Origin: an uncultured Blastocatellia bacterium
GTDB taxonomy: Bacteria; Acidobacteriota; Blastocatellia; Chloracidobacteriales; Chloracidobacteriaceae
Direction of reading: 5' to 3'
Assembly: GCA_937934745.1 (NCBI GenBank)
Contig: CALGZC010000011.1
Span: 1 to 64,000, forward strand
DNA: 64,000 nucleotides
In this document: in pieces, positions 29,950 through 38,477 of the stretch
Layout: each line of letters starts with the position of its first letter
Numbering within the stretch: position 1 is the stretch's first letter
Position numbers and translations under genes: made by a program
The notes under the pieces: generated by a model
Databases searched by the model: none
What the model saw: only the letters and a program-made list of their open reading frames with translations
What the model was told of the DNA's origin: nothing

Positions 29950-30046
29950 GTTACATGGGTCATGGTGCCCTCATAAAAAGGCACAACTGAGCAAAGTTGT
30001 GATAGCGTGTCCTTGATTTGTAAGACAGGCCTGAGTGGGACATAGC

Positions 30047-30661
30047 ATGCCGGACAATGTGCAGCAAACCAAGCCCGAAATCATGGAAGGCGACCCCCTG
30101 GTCACGGCGGCGCATGCGCTACACCGCATGCTGGCAGCGCTGCGGTTGACGCCTGACCGCGATGCGCATTTGGCGCGGACGGCAGAAAATGTTGCTGAGT
30201 TCTGGGCGGAGTTTTTCGCGCCGTTCATTGCAGCACAGCCGCCGCCGGTGGTGGCTACATTTCCGGCGAACGAGTTAGCGGGTCAGTTTGTCGCCGTCGG
30301 GGGGATGTCATTTCACTCGATGTGTGTTCACCACTTGACGCCATTTTTCGGCACGGCATATGTCGCTTACGTCCCCAACGAGCTGGGTGTCGGCATTGGT
30401 GCGCCGGCCAAACTGCTTGAACACGCCGCACGTCGGCCACAGCTTCAGGAACGTCTGGCAGCCGATGTCGCAACAGCCCTAGAAGCAGCTTGCCGTCCGC
30501 ACGGCGTGGCGGTCTGTCTCATTGCACGGCAAATGTGCCTGGAGATGCGCGGCATCCGCGTCGATGGACGAGTAGAAAGCACCGTGTTACGCGGCTGTTT
30601 TCAGGAAGCCGCCTGGCGCGATCAGTTTTTCAACTACCTTGCCCGCCACGCAGCTGGTTAG
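30047..30661 (+). CDS. folE: Divergent GTP cyclohydrolase I (FolE family)
   Basis: 204 residues from ATG 30047 (GGGA six bases upstream; a GTG at 30035 is an alternative). The FolE fold is clear: the CVHHLTPFFGTAYVAYVP block keeps the zinc Cys and His plus the catalytic His-His, and RRPQLQERL keeps the Gln/Glu pair. CLEMRG keeps the third zinc ligand. However, the usual GLSKxxR stretch reads GIGAPAK (Escherichia coli Ser135, Lys136, Arg139 become Gly, Ala, Lys), and the His two residues before the last zinc Cys reads Gln. The standard reaction (GTP to dihydroneopterin triphosphate) is therefore uncertain. The fold is confident, the activity is not. Confidence 0.8.
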   Translation: MPDNVQQTKPEIMEGDPLVTAAHALHRMLAALRLTPDRDAHLARTAENVAEFWAEFFAPFIAAQPPPVVATFPANELAGQFVAVGGMSFHSMCVHHLTPFFGTAYVAYVPNELGVGIGAPAKLLEHAARRPQLQERLAADVATALEAACRPHGVAVCLIARQMCLEMRGIRVDGRVESTVLRGCFQEAAWRDQFFNYLARHAAG

Positions 30662-30701
30662 GTGGCGAGCACAATTATCCCAACAGGGAGTTTGACTGCC
30701 A

Positions 30702-31172
30702 ATGATTCGTATGCGTCGTTTTGTAAATCGCATCGCTGGGAACACCTTCATCACGTTGGCGCCTGTGATCATGTTGGCACTTGTGCTAGGCGTTGCTGGA
30801 GACGTGACAACCGAGTGCGCCACAGCGCAGGAACGCGTTGCCGGCCCTGCTTCAAAACCCAAGGCGAAGTGGAAAGCGCAGGAAGATTTTCATTCTGTCC
30901 TAGCCGGTACGTTTCATCCTATGGAAGACGGTGATTTTAGTCCCGTCCGAAAGCGTGCCGATGAAATGGCCCGCAAGGCCCGGCTTTGGTCGCGCTCCAA
31001 GCCTCCCCGAGGCTACGACGCTGCCAAAATTCGCCCGCTACTCGTCCAACTCGAACGCGAGGCAGCGGAAGTGGCCAAACTCGTCGCGCAACAAGCCCCC
31101 GATGAAGACATCAAGCAAGCCCTGACCAAGCTCCACGACACCTACCACGCCATTGCAGGGGAGTGCCGCTAG
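30702..31172 (+). CDS. Secreted helical protein (156 aa)
   Basis: An N-terminal basic and hydrophobic segment (residues about 5-32, ending VLGVAGDVTTECATAQE) predicts export. The mature part has a motif FHSVLAGTFHPMEDGDFSPV followed by an amphipathic helix and a coiled-coil-like helix (RPLLVQLEREAAEVAKLVAQ), with an ending AIAGECR. The HP(M/A)E(D/E)G pattern and helices recall small periplasmic four-helix proteins found near metal or cytochrome genes, but I cannot name the family. GGGAG lies about 11 bases before the ATG. Function unknown. Confidence 0.68.
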   Translation: MIRMRRFVNRIAGNTFITLAPVIMLALVLGVAGDVTTECATAQERVAGPASKPKAKWKAQEDFHSVLAGTFHPMEDGDFSPVRKRADEMARKARLWSRSKPPRGYDAAKIRPLLVQLEREAAEVAKLVAQQAPDEDIKQALTKLHDTYHAIAGECR

Positions 31173-31179
31173 GACCACC

Positions 31180-31237
31180 AGATTGCTGACTCTAGATTGC
31201 TGACTGCGGGCGACATCCTCTTGTTCGCTCTTGTTCG
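31180..31237 (+). repeat. Two short tandem duplications in an intergenic spacer
   Basis: AGATTGCTGACT occurs at 31180-31191 and 31194-31205; CTCTTGTTCG occurs twice in direct contact at 31218-31227 and 31228-31237. Both lie in the 151-bp spacer before the carboxyltransferase gene and probably reflect slippage. Confidence 0.6.
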
Positions 31238-31323
31238 TGGAGCGTTGGCTGCCCGGTGTGCCCCTCTGACACGGCCTTCACCGGGGTAACTTGCTCAATC
31301 CCATCCACGACGACTAATCAACA

Positions 31324-32934
31324 ATGCTCCAGGACCTTGAAACCCTTACCGCCGAACTCAAGGCGCTTGAAGCCCGGCTCCGGCTGGGCGGCGGCACGGC
31401 GAAAATCGAGCGACTGCACACACAGGGCAAGCTTACTGCCCGCGAGCGTATTGCCGGACTCCTTGACCCGAACTCGCCATTCCTCGAAATCGGTTTACTT
31501 GTCGCCTATGACCGGTATGAGGGCCAGGCGCCGGCTGCTGGCGTCGTCACCGGCGTCGGACGTTGTCACGGACGCGAGATCGTCGTTGTGGCCAACGATC
31601 CGACGGTCAAGGCCGGCGCCTGGTTTCCCGAAACGATCACGAAGATGCTGCGGGCACAGGAAATTGCAATGCGCTGCCGAGTACCGATTGTCTATCTGGT
31701 GGATTCGGCCGGCGTTAACCTGCCGTACCAAGGTGGGGTCTTTCCAGGGCAGTACGGCGCAGCTCGGCTGTTTTACTACAACTCGCTTATGCGGCGGCAC
31801 TTGCGTGTTCCGCAACTGGCGGCCGTGATGGGGCAGTGTATTGCCGGGGGCGCTTACCTGCCGGCTCTGTCCGATGTCATTGTCATGGTCGAGGGAACGA
31901 GTTTCATGGGATTGGGCGGCGTCAACCTTGTGCGCGGGGCAACCGGGCAGACATCCGATCCGGAGGCACTGGGTGGTGCGAAGATGCACACCACCCTTTC
32001 GGGCGTCGCCCACTATCGCGAGCCGGACGACCGGGCTTGTCTGGCGCGCTTGCGGCGGTTGGTTGCAGCCTTGCCGCCACCGCCGCCACGGGCAGTGACT
32101 GTGAGCGCGCCACGTCCGCCGCGCCGCGACCCGTGTGATGCCTACCGGATTCTACCCACCGACCACCGGCTCTCCTATGATGCCGAGGCTTTTCTTGACA
32201 CACTGCTGGACGGCGATTCTCTTGACGAATTTCAGGCCGATTACGCGCGGGAGATCATCTGCGCCCACGCCCGCGTAGAGGGCATCCCTGTCGGGCTGAT
32301 TGCCAATCGGCGCGGACTGATTAGGGCCGGCGGTGATAAACCGCCGCGCTTTGGCGGCATCATCTATCGGGAAAGCGCCGAGAAAGTGGCTTACTTCATC
32401 GAGACTTGCGACCGCCACCGACTACCGCTGCTTTTCGTGCAGGACGTGTCGGGTTTCATGGTCGGCGTTGAAGCCGAACAATCAGGCATCATCCGCGCCG
32501 GTGCGCAGTTTGTTGAGGCTATGGCGACGGCAACCGTGCCCAAACTTGTGCTGACGGTCAACCATGCGTCGGGCGCCGGTTACTACGCCATGGCCGGGCA
32601 GGGTTTTGATCCGAACTTCATTTTTTCGCTTCCGACCGGACGCATGGGCGTCATGGAGGGCGAATCGGCCGTGATGGCGCTGTTTTCGGCGCAGTTAGAA
32701 AAGCTCAAAGCAGAGGGCAAGTCGCCGGATGCCGCACTTCAGGCCGAGATGGAGAAGGTGCGGGCCACGTACGAGGCACAGCTTGACGCCAAATTTGCTG
32801 CTGCACGCGGCTTTTGCGACGCCGTACTGGCACCGGAAGACGTCCGCCCAATGCTGAAACTGGCACTAGAGACCTGCCTCAACCAACCTGGGCCACATCT
32901 GGGGCCGTTTGTCCTGGGCGACGGACTAAGCTGA
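31324..32934 (+). CDS. Acyl-CoA carboxylase, carboxyltransferase subunit (MCC/PCC beta-like)
   Basis: 536 residues, normal for the beta subunit of biotin-dependent acyl-CoA carboxylases. It moves CO2 from carboxybiotin to an acyl-CoA. Two crotonase-like halves are visible. The N-terminal half has GKLTARERIAGLLDP, the VDSAGVNLPYQ segment and GQCIAGGAYLPALSD. The C-terminal half has PLLFVQDVSGFMVG, NHASGAGYYAMAGQGFDP and GRMGVMEGESAV. The text resembles methylcrotonyl-CoA carboxylase more than propionyl-CoA carboxylase, but substrate choice is not certain. No biotin carboxylase subunit is adjacent. The 3' end overlaps the convergent NYN gene by nine bases. Confidence 0.9.
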   Translation: MLQDLETLTAELKALEARLRLGGGTAKIERLHTQGKLTARERIAGLLDPNSPFLEIGLLVAYDRYEGQAPAAGVVTGVGRCHGREIVVVANDPTVKAGAWFPETITKMLRAQEIAMRCRVPIVYLVDSAGVNLPYQGGVFPGQYGAARLFYYNSLMRRHLRVPQLAAVMGQCIAGGAYLPALSDVIVMVEGTSFMGLGGVNLVRGATGQTSDPEALGGAKMHTTLSGVAHYREPDDRACLARLRRLVAALPPPPPRAVTVSAPRPPRRDPCDAYRILPTDHRLSYDAEAFLDTLLDGDSLDEFQADYAREIICAHARVEGIPVGLIANRRGLIRAGGDKPPRFGGIIYRESAEKVAYFIETCDRHRLPLLFVQDVSGFMVGVEAEQSGIIRAGAQFVEAMATATVPKLVLTVNHASGAGYYAMAGQGFDPNFIFSLPTGRMGVMEGESAVMALFSAQLEKLKAEGKSPDAALQAEMEKVRATYEAQLDAKFAAARGFCDAVLAPEDVRPMLKLALETCLNQPGPHLGPFVLGDGLS

Positions 32935-33852
32935 TGGCGACGGAGCGCTGTTGTTTTCTTCGGGTGAGGTGTCGGCGACGGTCTCTGTGAGTTCCTCGTG
33001 CGCCTTCGGCAGCGCCTCTGACGAAGAGACAGTTGATGAAGTCTGAAATTCGTCGTCTTCGGTCAACGGCCCGGTCATTTCCCAGTCTTCCTGATGCGCC
33101 GGATAGTCACCCAATTGCAGTGCCTCGACCACAACTGTCCCGGCACCGATAGCTTCTTCTGGCGATGCAGTGGGGAGTTGGCCTTCTACAGGCTCTTCCG
33201 GCTGCGCACTGGATGTTTCTGCAAAATGGTCAGGCGCCGGTTGCTCTGATAGTGACCATTCCCCACTCACACGGAGCACATCAGTTTGTTGTGAATCACG
33301 TTTGCTCGGTGACTTGCTGATCTCGGCAATGATGTTGTCCAGTTCGTGGAAGCGGTCGGCCACATCGATCAGGCGCGGCGAAGTGTTGGCGCGGAAGCCT
33401 GCAACTTCTACCCGCACGCCTTTGTAGGCAATCACATTGAGCGCATAGGTAAAGTCCTCGTCGCCGCTAACCAAAATTGCCGTGTCATACTTATCGGCCA
33501 GCGACAGCATATCCACGGCAATTTCGACATCGAGGTTGGCCTTCTTGGTGCCGTCAGGAAAAGTCTTAAGCTCTTTTTGCACAACACGATAGCCGTTACG
33601 CCGCATCCAGAGCAAAAAGCCCTGCTGGCGCTCGGCCTGCTGATCGACGCCGGTGTAAAAGAAAGCGCGCAGGAGCGGATCGTCGCCCCGCAGATGAGTT
33701 AGGAGCTTAGCATAGTCAATTTCCACACCGGCCGAACGGGCGGCATGAAAGAGGTTGTTGCCATCAATAAAGATGGCTATGCGCCCCCTGTTAGAAGGCA
33801 CATGGACAAGATGTGACCCGGATGAACTTCCCCTAGGATCGGCAGAACTCAT
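32926..33852 (-). CDS. NYN-domain (LabA/DUF88-like) putative ribonuclease
   Basis: 308 residues. Residues about 23-180 form an NYN PIN-like nuclease domain with conserved acidic metal sites: RIAIFIDGNNLFHAARSAGV (Asp and Asn), KKANLDVEIAVDMLSLA (Asp) and ILVSGDEDFTYALNVI (Asp pair). The remaining ~125 residues are Ser/Glu/Pro-rich and low complexity, probably disordered. NYN proteins of this branch are predicted RNases; cyanobacterial LabA was linked to circadian output. All catalytic carboxylates appear present. It is convergent with the carboxyltransferase gene. Confidence 0.87.
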   Translation of the reverse strand: MSSADPRGSSSGSHLVHVPSNRGRIAIFIDGNNLFHAARSAGVEIDYAKLLTHLRGDDPLLRAFFYTGVDQQAERQQGFLLWMRRNGYRVVQKELKTFPDGTKKANLDVEIAVDMLSLADKYDTAILVSGDEDFTYALNVIAYKGVRVEVAGFRANTSPRLIDVADRFHELDNIIAEISKSPSKRDSQQTDVLRVSGEWSLSEQPAPDHFAETSSAQPEEPVEGQLPTASPEEAIGAGTVVVEALQLGDYPAHQEDWEMTGPLTEDDEFQTSSTVSSSEALPKAHEELTETVADTSPEENNSAPSPSA

Positions 33853-34024
33853 GAAAATAGCTTTCTCTGAAACGAAGTGTTGTAAAGGTTATTCCATTGC
33901 GGTTGCTCACATTCTAATTTTAAGTTGGAAAGCAAGTCAAAACCCAACCGACCGGGACACGCTACTGGTGGAGAAGTAGTGGACAATCATCTCTGGCTAT
34001 TATCTCGCCGCTGCACCAAGTGCC

Positions 34025-34327
34025 CTAAACAAACTTCTCAACCCGCAGAATACCGACCGTTTGGACGTACGCTACGACTGCAAAGTGGGGCATGTAACGC
34101 TCGGCGACACGGGCCAGAATACTGTCGGCAACTGGCTCTGGGACAATAGTCTCAATGCGGACGTTTTCGCCTTCCCACTCGCTCTTGCGGGCGCCATGCC
34201 ACCCTTCGCCGCGCACGCGGCTGGCTGAATACCCCCGCGCGCCCAGGCTCAGAATCTCCTTTGTCAGCCGCGGCTCGAGCTCATCCTCGGCAATGATAAC
34301 CACCAGCTTCATTTCAAACTTTTGCAT
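34025..34327 (-). CDS. PII-like protein, SbtB-type
   Basis: 100 residues from ATG 34327 (GAGG nine bases upstream). A GTG at 34351 would overlap the SbtA stop by four bases and is the alternative. The fold text MKLVVIIAEDELEPRLTKEI, a T-loop-like stretch GYSASRVRGEGWHGARKSEW, and YMPHFAVVAYVQTVGILRVE match small PII-like proteins. SbtB binds adenine nucleotides including cAMP and controls SbtA in cyanobacteria. The cyanobacterial C-terminal CGPEGC loop is absent. Its position directly after sbtA is the strongest support. Confidence 0.82.
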   Translation of the reverse strand: MQKFEMKLVVIIAEDELEPRLTKEILSLGARGYSASRVRGEGWHGARKSEWEGENVRIETIVPEPVADSILARVAERYMPHFAVVAYVQTVGILRVEKFV

Positions 34328-34347
34328 AGCGATTAGCCTCGTCAAGT

Positions 34348-35433
34348 TCACAGTCCATAGATTTTGACGGCCAGGAAGTGATAGAGCGGCAGCCCGATGA
34401 TGAGGTTGAACGGAAACGTAATTGCCAGCGATGCCGTTAGATAGTATGTCGGGCTAGCCTTGGGCAGCGCGACCCGGCAGGCGGCCGGGGCGGCAATGTA
34501 TGACGCGCTGGCCGCCAGCACAGCTAGCACGGTCGCGCCAGCCATGGTCATTCCAGTCAGCTTGCCTGCCAGAATTCCCGCCAGAGCGCTTGCCACAGGC
34601 ATCAAGATGCCAAAGCCAACCAGGAATGGTCCAACTTTTTTCAAGTCCTCGAGCCGGCGTCCCGTCACCAAGCCGGCTTCCAGCAGAAACAGCGTCAGCA
34701 CGCCGCGAAATGGCGCGTCAAACCAGGGCGCAACCTGCTCCCAGCCGCGTTTTCCCGAGACATAGCCAATGATGAGAAACCCGATGAGCAGCAGGGTGCT
34801 CTTGCCAGCCAGCAGCTCGCGCATCACATCGCCCATCGTGCCCCCTTCATCGGAGCTGAGCGAATCTTCGCTCGCTTGCAGGCGAGAAATGATGATTGCC
34901 ACCAGGATGGCTGGAACCTCCATGATGGTTAGCAGGGAAGGCAGGAAGCCTTCGTAGTTGAGTCCCTGCGCCTGATAGACAGCCAGCGCCGCCGGAGCGT
35001 CGGCCGCGGTGCCGGCCGCGACCGCGCCGGCTTCAATGGCCGCCCGAAGGGACTCTTCCTTGAGCGTGTCATGGAAAGCGATGGCTTCGCCGAAGGTCAC
35101 GGCTGAGACCGAGCCGTAGTGGGCGGCAATCGCGGCAGCGTTCCATACGTTGAACTTTCCAAACTGCCGCAAGACGTAATAACTCACGATGGGTATGACA
35201 ACGCCCAGGGCGACGGCTGCCAGGCCAGGCCGCCAGAAATCACTCAGGTTGCTAATGGAAAGCTTGTAGCCGCCTTTCAAGCCAATGGCAACTAAGAGGT
35301 AAATCGTCAGCGCCGTGTAAAGCTCTTCAGGAAACTTCAGATCGCTTTTGACGCGCGTGGCAATGACGCCAAGGATGAAAGCGAGCACCATTGGCGACAA
35401 CAAGCTCAAAAACATTGCTTGCGTAGCGTTCAT
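34348..35433 (-). CDS. sbtA: Sodium-dependent bicarbonate transporter SbtA-like
   Basis: 361 residues from ATG 35433 (GGGGA upstream; the longer open frame to 35553 would overlap the carbonic anhydrase gene). About ten membrane helices occur in two related halves. Family text includes VLAFILGVIATRVKSDLKFP, IAAHYGSVSAVTFGEAIAF (about 103-121), and SASYIAAPAACRVALPKASP (about 309-328), which resembles the sodium/bicarbonate site of SbtA. It sits between a secreted beta-carbonic anhydrase and a PII-like SbtB, which strongly supports bicarbonate uptake. No Rubisco or carboxysome gene is in the window, so the bicarbonate may feed carboxylases. Confidence 0.88.
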   Translation of the reverse strand: MNATQAMFLSLLSPMVLAFILGVIATRVKSDLKFPEELYTALTIYLLVAIGLKGGYKLSISNLSDFWRPGLAAVALGVVIPIVSYYVLRQFGKFNVWNAAAIAAHYGSVSAVTFGEAIAFHDTLKEESLRAAIEAGAVAAGTAADAPAALAVYQAQGLNYEGFLPSLLTIMEVPAILVAIIISRLQASEDSLSSDEGGTMGDVMRELLAGKSTLLLIGFLIIGYVSGKRGWEQVAPWFDAPFRGVLTLFLLEAGLVTGRRLEDLKKVGPFLVGFGILMPVASALAGILAGKLTGMTMAGATVLAVLAASASYIAAPAACRVALPKASPTYYLTASLAITFPFNLIIGLPLYHFLAVKIYGL

Positions 35434-35503
35434 GTCATTCCCCGGTTGTATGTTGTTCTGAGGGCGGGGCGCGCTGCGGCGACCCCGCCAGCTTTCGAGC
35501 GCC

Positions 35504-36262
35504 TTATTCGACCATAGAGATGAGTCCGGTCTCGATGTCATAGACGCCGCCAACGATTTTCAGCTTGCCCTCGCGGACGCGCTTAGCCAGAACTGGCTCG
35601 AGGCTCCTGAGCTTCTCGACTTGCATTCGGACATTCTCGCGGATGGCGTTCTGAACCTCGTCGCCCGGCTGTCCCTTGACCCGCTGGGCGGCCGGCTTGA
35701 TGTCGTTGATGAGCGTCACGATGTGACCCGGAACCTCCGGGACTCGCACCGCAGCCTCCACCGCGCCGCATTTCGTATGCCCAAGGACAAAGATGAGCTT
35801 AGCGCCAAGCACTTCCTCGGCAAACTCAATGCTGCCCCAGGAGGAATAAGTCGAGACCTGCCCTGCGGTTCGCACAATGAACAGGTCGCCCAACCCTTGG
35901 TCGAAGATGATCTCGTTGGGCACGCGCGAGTCGGAGCAACCAACGATGATGGCGAATGGCTTCTGCCCCTTGGCGGTTTCACGGATGCGGGCGATGTCCT
36001 GACGCGGATGGAGGGTTTCGCCGGCGGCAAAGCGACGGTTACCCTCCAGAAGGACTCTGAGGGCCGCTTCAGGATGAGCCTGAAGCTCCTCATTGGTCAG
36101 AGCGGGCTTTTCCGCGCTTTTGACGACTGGCCGCTCTTCCTTCGGCTTAAGCGACTTATCCGACTGAGCAATGGCGGCTGGGCAAACGAAGGAGAGCGCC
36201 AAAGCCGGCGTAAACAAGACGCTCGCAAAAAGCCGCTCGGCATGGCGTTTTTGGGACAACAT
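35504..36262 (-). CDS. Exported beta-class carbonic anhydrase
   Basis: 252 residues from ATG 36262 (GGAGGA nine bases upstream; longer frames place that site on top of or inside the gene). A signal peptide (LFASVLFTPALALSFVCPAA) predicts export. The mature enzyme has the beta-CA zinc motif VGCSDSRVPNEIIFDQGLGD (Cys, Asp/Arg dyad) and GHTKCGAV (His, Cys). It interconverts CO2 and bicarbonate. It is upstream of sbtA and sbtB on the same strand, which suggests that bicarbonate is formed outside the membrane and imported by SbtA. Export of a beta-CA is less common than cytoplasmic forms. Confidence 0.9.
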   Translation of the reverse strand: MLSQKRHAERLFASVLFTPALALSFVCPAAIAQSDKSLKPKEERPVVKSAEKPALTNEELQAHPEAALRVLLEGNRRFAAGETLHPRQDIARIRETAKGQKPFAIIVGCSDSRVPNEIIFDQGLGDLFIVRTAGQVSTYSSWGSIEFAEEVLGAKLIFVLGHTKCGAVEAAVRVPEVPGHIVTLINDIKPAAQRVKGQPGDEVQNAIRENVRMQVEKLRSLEPVLAKRVREGKLKIVGGVYDIETGLISMVE

Positions 36263-36492
36263 CGGTAGCATTCCTCCAGCTGTGCGAAAGTGGTCGCGAA
36301 GGCGCTTCGGTTGGAAGACGGCTTCGCTTGGCATCAAAGTGGTTAGACTGCCCCACTTTCGCATTCCCTGTCTGCCAGTGTCAGTTGCTTGAAGGACAGC
36401 GAGTTTTTTGCTAGCCTCGCCAAAGTTACCCTTCGTAGCTAACCCTGTTAGGCTGACGAGCTACGATTGAAATATCTTCACCCTGCCTGGGT

Positions 36493-38157
36493 GTGTCATT
36501 GTCTGCGGCCGCCCGTCAAAGTTTCCCATCGAAGCCGGAAACAGCCCTTCACCGTGTTGCGGCGGTAGATATCGGTTCTAATTCCATCCACCTGATCATT
36601 GCTGAAGCGCGTCCGGGTGAACGCCTACGCCTCATCGAGCGCGAGAAGGATACGGTGCGACTCGCCGCCGGTCTGACCGAGACACACCACCTCACGGATG
36701 AAAAAATCAAAGCGGCGACGGCGACCCTGCGTCGGTTTACCGATCTCGCACGTTCCTACGACGTCACCGCGTTGCTGGCGGTCGCCACCAGCGCGATTCG
36801 GGAGGCCTGGAATCGAGAGGTTTTCCTTCAGCGCGTGGAGCAGGAAATTGGTCTCAAGGTTGAGGTGCTACCCGGCATCGAAGAGGCCCGGCTGATTGCT
36901 CTCGCCGTTGCCGAGGTCACGGATTTTCAGGGAAAGCCAACACTCATCTTAGATATTGGCGGCGGGAGTACGGAGTTTATCCTAACGACGGGACCAACAC
37001 CGCATTACCTGGCTTCGGTTAAGCTTGGCGCAGTTCGCCTGCACGAACAGTTTTTGAGCGGCCAAGACCCGCCAACACGCACCGATGTTGCGGCTCTTAC
37101 AACATACGTTCAGAGCGCCCTGGCGCGCACGGTCCGCGAAATTCGGGAAGCCGGCGGCTTTCAGCAAGTCATCGGCACTTCAGGAACGATTCTGGCGCTT
37201 GCAGCAGCCCAGCCAGATGGGATCCTCACCGACAAAAAAGATGTTTTCGGGAAAAAAGCTCATTCGCCGTTTACGCCATTTGCGACCGAGTTGACGTCTT
37301 CAGCGCTGCAATTGCTGAACCATCGCCTCCAACGACTGTCCCATAAGGACCGCCGTAAGCTGCCGGGCATTGACGCGCGCCGGGCTGACATCATCATTGC
37401 TGGCGGCATCTTACTCGAAACCATCTTCCGGGAACTCGGCATTACTCACCTGACCACTTGTGAATGGTCGCTGCGTGAAGGCGTCGTCATCAACTATCTC
37501 CGCGAGCAAGGCTGGACGCCGCCCCAGGTGTCGTGGACGGCAGAGGAGATTCGTGAGCAGAGCATTCTTTCGGTCGCCCGCCGGTACAACTATGAGGCAG
37601 CGCATGCTCATCACACGGCACGACTCGCTGAACGGATTTTCGATCAGACGCAAGTCCTGCACGGACTCGGCGCACGGGAGCGCGCATGGCTGCGTTATGC
37701 TGCCATCCTTCATGACATCGGCTACCACATTGCCCATACCAGCCATCACAAGCACACCATGTACCTTATTCGCCACGCAGAGCTACCCGGCTTTCATGCG
37801 CACGAGATTGCCATTATCGCCAATCTCGCCAGGTACCATCGCGGCTCACTCCCCAAACGCAAGCACGAAGACTTCACCCACCTCTCGCCGGTGCACCAGG
37901 CCGTGATTACCAAGTTGATTCCCATCCTCAGACTTGCCGATGCCCTTGACCGCCGTCATGCCGGGAAAGTTCAGGATGTGGCGGTGGAGTTGCGGGCAAT
38001 CGATCTGTGGATACGCCCCATTCCGGCTGCCCAGGCTGACATCGAGCTGGAGGCTTGGTGCGCACAGCAGGTTTTCCCCATCTGGGCCAGCACGTTTCCG
38101 GGCATCCACCCCCACTTGGTCACCCACCAGGTGGCGCGAACAGCTCAGCAGGCATAA
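36493..38157 (+). CDS. Ppx/GppA-family phosphatase with C-terminal HD domain
   Basis: 554 residues starting at GTG 36493. The N-terminal ~310 residues are an ASKHA-fold Ppx/GppA domain: AAVDIGSNSIHLIIAEA (phosphate loop 1), GIEEARLIA, LILDIGGGSTEFIL (loop 2) and VIGTSGT. The C-terminal ~200 residues are HD-like (AAHAHHTARLAERIF, AAILHDIGYHIAHTSHHKHT). Such enzymes hydrolyse inorganic polyphosphate and/or pppGpp, and the HD domain usually aids polymer or nucleotide binding. It is convergent with dnaA, with the origin region between. No polyphosphate kinase is adjacent. Confidence 0.91.
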   Translation: MSLSAAARQSFPSKPETALHRVAAVDIGSNSIHLIIAEARPGERLRLIEREKDTVRLAAGLTETHHLTDEKIKAATATLRRFTDLARSYDVTALLAVATSAIREAWNREVFLQRVEQEIGLKVEVLPGIEEARLIALAVAEVTDFQGKPTLILDIGGGSTEFILTTGPTPHYLASVKLGAVRLHEQFLSGQDPPTRTDVAALTTYVQSALARTVREIREAGGFQQVIGTSGTILALAAAQPDGILTDKKDVFGKKAHSPFTPFATELTSSALQLLNHRLQRLSHKDRRKLPGIDARRADIIIAGGILLETIFRELGITHLTTCEWSLREGVVINYLREQGWTPPQVSWTAEEIREQSILSVARRYNYEAAHAHHTARLAERIFDQTQVLHGLGARERAWLRYAAILHDIGYHIAHTSHHKHTMYLIRHAELPGFHAHEIAIIANLARYHRGSLPKRKHEDFTHLSPVHQAVITKLIPILRLADALDRRHAGKVQDVAVELRAIDLWIRPIPAAQADIELEAWCAQQVFPIWASTFPGIHPHLVTHQVARTAQQA

Positions 38158-38159
38158 AA

Positions 38160-38477
38160 AGCTCAGGATCGGGCTTTTACTAGGCCTCTAACTCTCTACA
38201 GATGATCTAGGTTCCTAGTAGTAGTAGTAGGGCCTGTGGAAATGTGGAAAAAAAATACAAATTGTTGAAAATAAAGACTTTATATTCTAATTAGGCTGTG
38301 GAAGAATCTGTGGAAAAAAAGCTCTCATCTGTGGAACCTGTGGAAAAAAGTGCCGTCCTGAAGAGGATTTCCACAGGTTCCACAGGTCATCCACAGGCAG
38401 TTTTCCACAGATCTGTGGAAAACTTGCGTAAGTCTATTTTAATGAACTAATTAGGTTGTTGATGAGCCTGTGGAAAT
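38160..38477 (+). other. oriC: Replication origin oriC, main part (downstream of dnaA)
   Basis: The 276-bp gap between ppx and dnaA plus the dnaA 3' end holds twelve TGTGGA/TCCACA DnaA-box cores. They start at 38235, 38243, 38297, 38309, 38330, 38339, 38367, 38376, 38387, 38401, 38414 and 38469, several reading TGTGGAAAA or its complement. An AT-rich stretch lies at 38250-38294. A run of five TAG triplets followed by GGCC and two adjacent boxes marks the unwinding element (separate entry). Box density and dnaA adjacency make this the likely chromosomal origin. Confidence 0.88.
38216..38251 (+). promoter_or_regulatory. DnaA-trio origin unwinding element (BUS)
   Basis: (TAG)5 at 38216-38230, then GGCC, then DnaA boxes TGTGGAAAT (38235) and TGTGGAAAA (38243). 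As I recall the Bacillus subtilis element, its complementary strand contains TAGTAGGGCCTGTGGA, and that core occurs here exactly. Its position just downstream of dnaA and its orientation relative to dnaA are also the same. DnaA-trios load DnaA onto a single strand for melting. Confidence 0.8.
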
